A stretch of DNA of 38,948 nucleotides from Xanthomonas euvesicatoria pv. euvesicatoria (lineage in GTDB: Bacteria > Pseudomonadota > Gammaproteobacteria > Xanthomonadales > Xanthomonadaceae). Position numbers and translations under genes: made by a program. Numbering within the stretch: the first letter of the stretch is position 1; every line of letters begins with the position of its first letter. The notes beneath the pieces are model-generated. The model made no database searches. It was not told the DNA's origin and was given only the letters and a program-made list of their open reading frames with translations. This document shows positions 33,012 to 38,948 of the stretch, piece by piece. Location of the stretch: assembly GCF_020880415.1 (NCBI RefSeq), contig NZ_JAJIUJ010000046.1, positions 1 through 38,948 of the forward strand. The letters run 5' to 3'.

Positions 33012-34138
33012 TATTCGGTTCCCTCACGGCCGGTCGGGCGCGGGCCGCGCTCCGGGTTGCGGATGGCCTCGCTACTGGCGCTTTGCGGCGGATTCAACAG
33101 CACGTCCTGGGGCACCATCGACGGCATGCCGGCATTGCCACCGGTCGTGGCCGGCTTGCTGGCGTCGGCCGGTAGCGGCACGTAGATGACCTGGCGGCCA
33201 TCGCTACCGATGACCTTGCGGTTCTCCGACAGCACCTTCTGCACGGTTTCCAGCCACAGACGCTTGCGGGTGACTTCCGGCGCGCCGGCGTACTGCGCCT
33301 GCAACAGCGTGAAGCGATCGGCGTCGCCCTCGGCCTTGGAAATGGTGGCCTGCTTGTAGCCCTCGGCGCCGGTACGGGTGCGCGCACCCTGGCCGCGCGC
33401 TTCCGGCACCACCTTGGCGGCATACGCCTGGGCTTCGTTGATCAGGCGCTCGCGCACCTGTTGGGCACCGTTGACCTCATCGAAGGCCGGCTTCACTTCT
33501 TCCGGCGGACGGGCGTCGGGCAGGGTCACGCCGGTGACGGCCAGGCCGGTGTTATAGGCATCCAGCGCCGCCTGCAGACGGTCCTTGGACGCGATCGCCA
33601 GCGGGCCGCGATTGTTGAGCACGGTATTGAGGTCCGAACGCCCCACCTGCTCGCGCACGGCACTTTGCGCGGCCTGCTCCAGCACCAGATCGGCGTTGCG
33701 CGAACCGAACAGGTATTTGCGCGGGTCGCTGATCTGGTACTGCACGTTGAGCGAGACGTTGACGATGTTCTCGTCGCGCGTCAGCACCGGCACCTGGTTG
33801 CTGAAGGTCTTGATCTCGGTGGCATTGACCTTGCGCACCGACTCGATCGGCCAGGGCAGCTTGAAGTTCGGGCCGGGCTGCAGGATGCGCGAGAACTGGC
33901 CGAAGCGCAGCACCACGCCACGCTGCTGCTCGCCGATGAGCTGGAAGCTGGAGAACAGCACCATCAGCACCACCGCGACCAGGATCCAGCGCCCCACGCC
34001 GCCATCGAACAGCTCCTTCAACGGAGCGGGCAGATTGCCCCAACCGCCACCGTTGCCACCACCGCGCGGGCCCCAGGACCTGCGACGGTTGGGATCCGGG
34101 CCGTCTCCGCCCTTGTTGCCGGGTGTGTTCCAGGCCAT
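33011..34138 (-). CDS. hflK: FtsH protease modulator HflK (SPFH/prohibitin family)
   Basis: 375 residues from ATG 34136-34138; this start gives the usual MAWNTPGNKGGDGPDP beginning, and a longer upstream frame is not needed. The N-terminus is Gly/Pro/Arg-rich and cytoplasmic. One membrane segment (about 51-66) is followed by the SPFH domain with GVVLRFGQFSRILQPGPNFK and LPWPIESV. The C-terminal helical region (INEAQAYAAKVVPEARG) precedes a low-complexity tail. It partners HflC, encoded immediately downstream. Confidence 0.95.
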   Translation of the reverse strand: MAWNTPGNKGGDGPDPNRRRSWGPRGGGNGGGWGNLPAPLKELFDGGVGRWILVAVVLMVLFSSFQLIGEQQRGVVLRFGQFSRILQPGPNFKLPWPIESVRKVNATEIKTFSNQVPVLTRDENIVNVSLNVQYQISDPRKYLFGSRNADLVLEQAAQSAVREQVGRSDLNTVLNNRGPLAIASKDRLQAALDAYNTGLAVTGVTLPDARPPEEVKPAFDEVNGAQQVRERLINEAQAYAAKVVPEARGQGARTRTGAEGYKQATISKAEGDADRFTLLQAQYAGAPEVTRKRLWLETVQKVLSENRKVIGSDGRQVIYVPLPADASKPATTGGNAGMPSMVPQDVLLNPPQSASSEAIRNPERGPRPTGREGTE

Positions 34139-34817
34139 GCACGCTCCATGATCGAGGGGCTGTGCGGGCCAGTCCCGCAGTGCCGCCATGTTGTTTGATT
34201 CGCCGATTCTACTAGATGGGGCAGACCCACCGTTTTGAAAGGCCCGGTGCGATGCATTGTTGGTTTAGCCGGCGGGGCGGATCGGGCCGACTGGGGACAC
34301 ACGCAGCGGCTGGCCGGGAGGGGCCTTTGCGCTGAAGACCTGGAGACTAAGGATGCACGTGGCGGCGCCGGGCACCCGGTGCGCCTGCCGAGCGCTGCGT
34401 GCGCGTCCATTGGATGCAGCCGGGTACCTGATTGGTCTTGGGCGGCTGAAGACCATTTACCGGGCGCATGCCTGCTGGCAGGGCTTGGGGCACGGATGGT
34501 GATGGGAGGGACGTCGCACACGTGCGGGCCAAGCGGCGATTGCGTCCCTGGCACCCAGCACACCTTGTTCCCAGGCAATGACGGCTGCACCGCCTCACCC
34601 CAACTGATCTCCCCTGGCCCGTTGGCAGAAGATGGCGCTCGGCGCAGGCTGAGGGGTCCAGTTGCCAAGCGATGGTGCACGACGAGGTCGAGTTGCGCAT
34701 CGCCGGGCTGCCGACTCACACCGGCTCCCCAGTGCGCAGGAGAGGGTTGGCCCGTCTCCCGCTAATCCCACCTTTGCGTTGCCGAAATCCGACTGCGATC
34801 ACGGCTGGCCGGTGCAC
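34139..34817. other. Non-coding gap between hflK and the response regulator
   Basis: About 680 bp. Open frames exist on both strands (for example 34235-34765 plus), but their residue composition is Cys/Pro/Gly-rich and unlike real proteins, and no ribosome sites stand out. The hflK promoter should lie at the left end. Nothing else recognised. Confidence 0.5.
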
Positions 34818-35204
34818 TTACGCTTTCGGCGGCTCGTCTTTCTGGTTGAACACGCGCTCCATCACTTCCAGCAGTTCGTCTTCGGAGAACGGCTTGGTGA
34901 TGTAGGCGCGGGCCCCCTGGCGCATGCCCCACATGCGGTCGGTGTCCTGATCCTTGGTGGTGACCAGGATGACCGGAATATGCTGGGTGGTGGGCTCGCG
35001 CTTGAGCGTGCGCGTGGCCTGGAACCCGTTGAGGTTGGGCATCACCACGTCCATCAGCACCAGATCCGGCAGCGATTCCTTGGCCGCTTCCACGCCGGCG
35101 GCCCCATCGGTGGCGGTGATGGTTTCGTGGCCCAGCTTCTCGACGATGCGCTGAATCCCCAGCAGCTGCGACGGCGAGTCGTCGACGATCAAAATACGTG
35201 CCAT
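34818..35204 (-). CDS. pilH: Single-domain response regulator, PilH-like
   Basis: 128 residues, a bare receiver domain. The acidic pocket is Asp8/Asp9, the phospho-acceptor is Asp52 in VLMDVVMPNLNGFQATR, and the conserved Lys104 is in ITKPF. MARILIVDDSP, VTTKDQDTDR and MWGMRQGARAYITKP match Pseudomonas PilH, which modulates type IV pilus twitching motility through the Chp system. Unlike the usual pilGHIJ cluster it stands alone here, so the exact partner kinase is uncertain. The flanking gaps carry no other chemotaxis-type genes. Confidence 0.83.
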   Translation of the reverse strand: MARILIVDDSPSQLLGIQRIVEKLGHETITATDGAAGVEAAKESLPDLVLMDVVMPNLNGFQATRTLKREPTTQHIPVILVTTKDQDTDRMWGMRQGARAYITKPFSEDELLEVMERVFNQKDEPPKA

Positions 35205-35701
35205 GTGTTTCCCCTAGTGTGCGCGGCGAGTGTAGTGCGCCGGCCGCGCTTTCGATAGCTGGGCCAGGTGAGTTGTGTGCTGGTTCGAGGTTTGCGAGCG
35301 AGGCCAGAGGTGATGGAGCGAGGCGCTGTTTTTGCGAGTCGCTGGAGCCATTACGTCCAATAGCCCAGGCTGGATTCAATACAGGGCTTACCGAGCCACC
35401 GCGTCGATTCGCTGCCCCCCTACTCCCCTTTCGGGGCAGGGAAAGGGGCGCGTGGCGCTGGATGGGGCGGGATCCCGATGCGCCGGGGGCAAATCGAGTT
35501 GATGATCACGTTGCGGAGCAACCGAATCCCCTGCCCCGCTCGCCCAAGGGAGAGGGGCGGGCTCCCCTCTCCGGGGCCGGCTGAGGGTGCGGCCAAGACT
35601 CGACGCTGTTGGTCGTCGACATCAACGGCTGCATCGCAGGACGACCCTAGCCTGCCTCATCCCTCGTACGCGCACAGCTGATCCAGCCCGCGCCGACCGG
35701 C
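35205..35701. repeat. Intergenic region with dispersed Xanthomonas hairpin repeats
   Basis: No credible gene. 35424-35452 (CTCCCCTTTCGGGGCAGGG and following) and the perfect inverted pair GAGAGGGG (35550-35557) / CCCCTCTC (35564-35571), followed by GGCTGAGGGTGCGG, belong to the same dispersed repeat class as 3467-3642. They lie between the response regulator promoter and the end of the DnaJ-like gene. Confidence 0.55.
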
Positions 35702-36601
35702 TCAGCTCACGGTCTCGCCGAATGCCTTGGCCAGATTGCGGTATGCCTTCTTCTGCGCGTCGTCGGTCGGGGCCGGGGCGAGGATTTCCAGTTCCACGAT
35801 CTGGTCGCCCGGGGTGGTGCCCGGCAGGCCGCGGCCGCGCAGGCGCAGCTTGCGCCCGGCGTCGGAGTCGGCCGGCACCTTCAATTCGACCGAGCCGCCC
35901 AAGGTGGGCACGCTGATGGTGGTGCCCAGCGCTGCCTGCCAGGGCATGACCTGCAAGGTGTACAGGATGTTGCGCCCGTCCACTTCGAAATGCGGATGCG
36001 CCGCGTATTCGATCTCCAGCAACAGGTTGCCGCCGCCGTTGCCCTGCCCGCTCAGGCGGATTACCTGGCCGGGCTGCACGCCCTTGGGCACCCGCACGTC
36101 CAGTTGCTTGCCATTGATGGTGATGCGCACGCTGTCGCCCGAATGCACCGCTTCCAGCGGCACCGCAAGCTTGGCGCGGGTGTCGCCGCGCGCCTGCGGG
36201 CCGGCACCTGCACCGGGCCCGGCGCCCGGGCCGCGCGGACGGCCACCGCGCTGGCCGGCGAACAGGCTTTCGAAGAAATCGCTGAAGCCGCCACCGGCAC
36301 CGCCGTTGCCGAACACCTCTTCGAAATCGAAGCCCTGCCCGCCACCGTAATTGGGCGGGGCCTGGAACTCGTCGCCCGGCCGGAATCCCTGCGCCTTCAA
36401 CTGGTCGTAGGCCTTGCGCTTGGCCGGGTCGCGCAGCGCTTCGTAGGCTTCGTTGATCGCCTTGAACTTGTCTTCGGCGCCGGCTTCCTTGCTGACGTCG
36501 GGGTGATATTTGCGTGCGAGCCGGCGGTAGGCGGTCTTGATCTCCGCATCGCCTGCACTGGGCTCCACGCCGAGCGTTGCGTAGTAATCCTTGAATTCCA
36601 T
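35702..36601 (-). CDS. cbpA: DnaJ-like co-chaperone, CbpA type
   Basis: 299 residues. The J domain (1-70) has the DnaK-stimulating HPD at 33-35. A Gly/Phe-rich linker (78-135) follows, with DFEEVFG and FFESLFAG. Two C-terminal beta-barrel substrate domains follow (LDVRVPKGVQPGQVIRLSGQ and ISVPTLGGSVELKVPADS). The zinc-finger domain of classical DnaJ is absent, which identifies the CbpA class. It assists DnaK in protein folding under stress. AGAGG lies about 6 nt upstream of ATG 36599-36601; a short hairpin with a T8 run lies just before that. Confidence 0.92.
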   Translation of the reverse strand: MEFKDYYATLGVEPSAGDAEIKTAYRRLARKYHPDVSKEAGAEDKFKAINEAYEALRDPAKRKAYDQLKAQGFRPGDEFQAPPNYGGGQGFDFEEVFGNGGAGGGFSDFFESLFAGQRGGRPRGPGAGPGAGAGPQARGDTRAKLAVPLEAVHSGDSVRITINGKQLDVRVPKGVQPGQVIRLSGQGNGGGNLLLEIEYAAHPHFEVDGRNILYTLQVMPWQAALGTTISVPTLGGSVELKVPADSDAGRKLRLRGRGLPGTTPGDQIVELEILAPAPTDDAQKKAYRNLAKAFGETVS

Positions 36602-36615
36602 CTAATCACCTCTGG

Positions 36616-36636
36616 AAAAAAAACGGCCCGCAGCCG
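36616..36636 (-). promoter_or_regulatory. Short GC hairpin plus T8 in the cbpA leader
   Basis: On the minus strand CGGC-TGCGG-GCCG is followed by eight T (plus-strand A-run 36616-36623) immediately before the cbpA ribosome site. It resembles a small intrinsic terminator or attenuator in the 5' leader, but the stem is only 4 bp. Confidence 0.3.
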
Positions 36637-37014
36637 AGGCCACGAGCCAGTCCGAACGGCCAGCGCTGCGGCGGACAGCGCGAGTGCGGCGCGGCAGGCA
36701 CGCAACCCTGCACCGTACGGACGTACGTGCCGGGTTCGCATACCAGCCGCGTCCACAAGCGGTCACGCCATGGAGCTGTTGGCCAATCTATTCGCAGCCG
36801 GGCGGGCAACCGCGCCTATTCTACGGCGCGACTGTCGCCGGAGAGCGAAGCTGCGGCCTCGCTCCAGGTCCAGCGTCGCGCGACGGCCAGTTCCGGCATG
36901 GCATGAGGTGCCATGCGAAACTGCCGGGCGCCTGGCCAGCCTGCACGCACAGTACAGGCCGGCCCAGCGGACACCGCGCGCCTGCACAGCGCGCCGCCGC
37001 GACGTTCCTTACGC
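36637..37014. other. Non-coding gap between cbpA and hsp20
   Basis: About 380 bp without a credible gene. It contains a small CGTACG/CGTACG inverted repeat near 36716-36729 and the presumed cbpA promoter. Nothing else recognised. Confidence 0.45.
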
Positions 37015-37491
37015 TTACTGCACCGTGCTGCCGCTGGTGCTCTGACCGTTGCCCACCTGGATACGGCGCGGCGTGGCGGCCGGGCGCTTGGGAATGCGGA
37101 TTTCCAGCACGCCGTTATGGCCCGCAGCCGTGATGCCATCGGCATCGGCGCTGTCGGGCAGCGCGAAGCGGCGATGGAAGCTGCCGTGACGGCGCTCAAT
37201 GCGCGAAAAGCGCTCGGTTTCTGTGCTCGATTCGCTCTTGCGCTCGCCCTTGATCGACAGGATGCCCTTGTCCATCTGCACCTCGATCTGGCTCGGGTCG
37301 ATGCCCGGCAAATCGGCGTACAGCACGAAGTGATTGGGCTCTTCCTTGATGTCAACGCGCGGCACCCACTGCGCGGTCACCACGGCCGATTCGTCGGTGT
37401 CGCCGTTCTGCTCGAAGAAGCGATCGAACACATGCTTGATCTCATTCTGCAGCGCGTGGGTGGGAAATTGGGGATAACGAACGATGTTCAT
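37015..37491 (-). CDS. Small heat-shock protein, Hsp20/alpha-crystallin family
   Basis: 158 residues from ATG 37489-37491, with GGAGG 6 nt upstream. The N-terminal arm (MNIVRYPQFPTHALQNEI) is followed by the alpha-crystallin domain: WVPRVDIKEEPNHFVLYADL, GIDPSQIEVQMDKGILSIKG, FHRRFALPDSADADGI and NGVLEIRIPK. The C-terminal tail follows the IxI-like segment. It is an ATP-independent holdase that keeps unfolding proteins soluble. A sigma-32-like promoter and a hairpin-rich leader lie upstream, consistent with heat induction. Confidence 0.95.
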   Translation of the reverse strand: MNIVRYPQFPTHALQNEIKHVFDRFFEQNGDTDESAVVTAQWVPRVDIKEEPNHFVLYADLPGIDPSQIEVQMDKGILSIKGERKSESSTETERFSRIERRHGSFHRRFALPDSADADGITAAGHNGVLEIRIPKRPAATPRRIQVGNGQSTSGSTVQ

Positions 37492-37519
37492 TGAAAGCCT
37501 CCAAACAGGTTGATGACGG

Positions 37520-37554
37520 GGCCGGCGACTACGCGGTGCGCGGTTGCGCCGGCC
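37520..37554 (-). promoter_or_regulatory. Leader hairpin of hsp20, possible RNA thermometer
   Basis: GGCCGGCG (37554-37547 on the minus strand) pairs perfectly with CGCCGGCC (37527-37520) at the predicted 5' end of the transcript. Downstream, CCT before GTTTGG can pair with the AGG of the ribosome site. Hsp20 leaders often contain ROSE-type thermometers; the second pairing here is weak. Confidence 0.35.
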
Positions 37555-37563
37555 ATGTGCGTC

Positions 37564-37591
37564 AGATAGGCGTGGCCGCACGGATTTCAAG
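37564..37591 (-). promoter_or_regulatory. Sigma-32-type heat-shock promoter of hsp20
   Basis: On the minus strand CTTGAAA (37591-37585), a 14-bp spacer and CCTATCT (37570-37564) fit the sigma-32 consensus CTTGAA-N13-17-CCCCATNT, with a perfect -35 and a fair -10. The hsp20 ATG is about 70 bp downstream. Confidence 0.65.
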
Positions 37592-37653
37592 CGCGTTGAC
37601 GCGCTTTTCCCCTACCCCTTTCTAGAATCCGTTCAGCCACAGGAGCTAGCCGC

Positions 37654-38136
37654 ATGACCATCCACGTTGGTGACCGCATTCCCGAAGTCGTGCTCAAGCG
37701 CCTGCGCGATGGCATCGAGGCCATCGACACCCATAGTCTGTTCGCAGGCCGCTAGGTGTTGCTGTTTGCGGTACCGGGGGCCTTTACCCCCACCTGTTCG
37801 GCCAAGCACCTGCCGGGCTACGTGGAACACTTCGAGCAATTCCGCAAGCGCGGTATCGAGGTGTTGTGCACCGCGGTCAACGACCCGTTCGTGATGCAGG
37901 CCTGGGGACGCAGCCAGCTGATTCCCGACGGCCTGCACCTGTTACCCGACGGCAACGCCGAACTGGCGCGCGCCCTGGGCCTTGAAATCGACGCCAGCGG
38001 CTCGGGCATGGGCCTGCGCTCACGCCGCTACGCGCTGTATGCAGACGACGCCGTGGTCAAGGCGTTGTTTGTTGAAGAACCCGGCGAATTCAAAGTCTCT
38101 GCAGCCGATTACGTGCTGCAGCATCTGCCGGATTGA
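37654..38136 (+). pseudogene. Peroxiredoxin (Prx5/AhpC-TSA type) with in-frame TAG at codon 34
   Basis: ATG 37654 with AGGAG 8 nt upstream opens MTIHVGDRIPEVVLKRL, typical of the Prx5 family; codon 34 (37753-37755) is TAG, and the same frame then continues VLLFAVPGAFTPTCS (peroxidatic Cys48), FRKRGIEVLCTAVND and SRRYALYADDAVV to the stop at 38136. The full 160-codon protein would be a thiol peroxidase reducing H2O2 and organic peroxides. Homologues have Lys or a similar residue at codon 34, so a single AAG to TAG change is likely. GTG at 37756 could restart translation but would lose the first strand. Nonsense mutation or sequencing error cannot be told apart here. Confidence 0.8.
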
Positions 38137-38175
38137 GACCCCTTTCTCCCATCACTCAGAAGGAAACGGCCAGCC

Positions 38176-38736
38176 ATGTCTGATCAGCCAGCCACCAAAA
38201 CTCCCGCCGGTATCACCGACACTGCCACCTTGCGCGCCCGCGCGCGCCAGAGCATCGAAGACGGCGCCATCACCGAGAGCTACCACGCCGATCGCGAGAA
38301 GGTGATCGAATTGCTCAATACCGCGCTTGCCACCGAATACGTGTGCACCTTGCGCTACTACCGCCACTATTTCATGGCCAAGGGCATGCTTGCCGACGCA
38401 GTGAAGGGCGAGTTCCTGGAGCATGCGCAACAGGAGCAAGAGCACGCGCACAAGCTGGCCGAGCGCATCGTGCAGCTGGGCGGCGAACCGGATCTCAATC
38501 CGGACACCCTGACCAAGCGCTCGCATGCCGAATACAAGGAAGGCACCGACCTGCGCGACATGGTCAAGGAAAATCTCATCGCCGAACGCATCGCCATCGA
38601 TAGCTACCGGGAGATGATCGACTTCATCGGCGACAAGGACACCACCACCAAGCGCATTCTCGAAAGCATCCTGGCCCAGGAAGAAGAGCATGCCGATGAA
38701 TTTGCCGACATGCTGGAAGGCTGGATTGGCGAGTGA
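38176..38736 (+). CDS. Bacterioferritin-like ferritin-family protein
   Basis: 186 residues, a four-helix bundle with two pairs of iron-binding residues: Glu54 (ALATEYVCTLRYY), Glu87 with His90 (QQEQEHAHKLAER), Glu137 (LIAERIAIDSYREM) and Glu170 with His172/Glu171 (LAQEEEHADEF). These form a di-iron ferroxidase centre. An N-terminal extension of about 35 residues precedes the bundle. The family stores iron or detoxifies iron and peroxide; it follows the peroxiredoxin gene by 40 bp, suggesting shared oxidative-stress expression. A strong terminator follows. Confidence 0.9.
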   Translation: MSDQPATKTPAGITDTATLRARARQSIEDGAITESYHADREKVIELLNTALATEYVCTLRYYRHYFMAKGMLADAVKGEFLEHAQQEQEHAHKLAERIVQLGGEPDLNPDTLTKRSHAEYKEGTDLRDMVKENLIAERIAIDSYREMIDFIGDKDTTTKRILESILAQEEEHADEFADMLEGWIGE

Positions 38737-38810
38737 GTTGAGTTCTGCGATGTAGCGCTGCGTTGCGATGAAGATCGCAGCGAGTTGAATTGAAATCGAT
38801 TCAATGATGA

Positions 38811-38853
38811 GACAGACAGGGCAGCGCCTCGAGCGCCCTGTCTGTCTTTTTTT
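38811..38853 (+). terminator. Strong Rho-independent terminator after the ferritin gene
   Basis: GACAGACAGGGC (38811-38822) pairs perfectly with GCCCTGTCTGTC (38835-38846), a 12-bp stem with a 12-nt loop, followed by seven T. It ends the peroxiredoxin/ferritin transcript. No gene was recognised from here to the window end. Confidence 0.9.
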
Positions 38854-38948
38854 GTGCCGCCAGATTGCGCGTAAACGGTCGCGTCCCGAATGAGCAACGA
38901 CCGCATGAGGCGGCCAGATCCCGACACGCCGCCGCCTTCGTCAACGCC

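Noticed and set aside
34235..34765. Possible small plus-strand gene in the hflK-pilH gap
   Set aside because: No ribosome site, Cys/Gly/Pro-rich composition and no motif; the antisense frame is equally open, so coding is not supported.
37654..38136. Recoded TAG (pyrrolysine-type) in the peroxiredoxin
   Set aside because: Pyrrolysine machinery is not known in xanthomonads and the position is not catalytic; mutation or sequencing error is simpler.

Overview
The window looks like a chromosomal segment of a plant-associated Xanthomonas. The evidence is the high GC content, a type III effector kinase of the XopAU type with a HrpX-regulon promoter (PIP box), a type IV secretion effector ending in the Xanthomonas XVIPCD tail, the GTAGGAGCGC-type REP sequences, and the dispersed CCCTCACCCC/GGGAGAGGGGC intergenic repeats. 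No tRNA, rRNA or CRISPR array was seen. Species cannot be fixed from the sequence alone.

Layout. 1-6.1 kb holds the 3' part of a GH15 glucoamylase/trehalase-like enzyme, a secreted GH30 glucosylceramidase-like enzyme, a coupled histidine phosphatase + NAD(P)H-hydrate dehydratase pair, and a TetR regulator. 6.2-8.8 kb is a divergent virulence locus: a frameshifted gene on the minus strand and a XopAU-like kinase on the plus strand, each preceded on its own strand by an exact TTCGB-N15-TTCGB PIP box. 9.0-9.5 kb holds a small conserved protein with a structured leader RNA. 9.6-20.2 kb is a defence island, all on the minus strand: a type I restriction-modification operon (hsdM, rhuM-like, hsdS, hsdR), an Mrr-like endonuclease, a ParE/RelE-type toxin with its antitoxin, and a two-gene HTH + nucleotidyltransferase module. 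The last two modules each start at a palindromic operator candidate. 20.3-24.0 kb is a type IV secretion (bacteria-killing) effector with an L,D-transpeptidase-like signature, plus two tandem paralogous lipoproteins likely to be immunity proteins. 24.4-26.3 kb is a bdcR/bdcA divergent pair followed by an orphan XVIPCD remnant.

26.5-38.9 kb is mostly core genome: M1 aminopeptidase, purA, a REP-associated transposase inside its REP sequences, hflK-hflC, a PilH-type response regulator, a CbpA-type DnaJ, an Hsp20 with a heat-shock promoter, a peroxiredoxin gene with an in-frame TAG at codon 34, and a bacterioferritin-like protein with a strong terminator.

Themes. The accessory half of the window carries weapons and shields: host-directed (type III), competitor-directed (type IV with immunity) and phage-directed (R-M, Mrr, TA-like). 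The core half is dominated by protein quality control and oxidative/iron stress genes. The most promising items are the divergent PIP-box pair with its broken candidate effector, the HTH/nucleotidyltransferase module, the LDT-like XVIPCD effector with duplicated immunity genes, and the structured RNA at 9365-9439.
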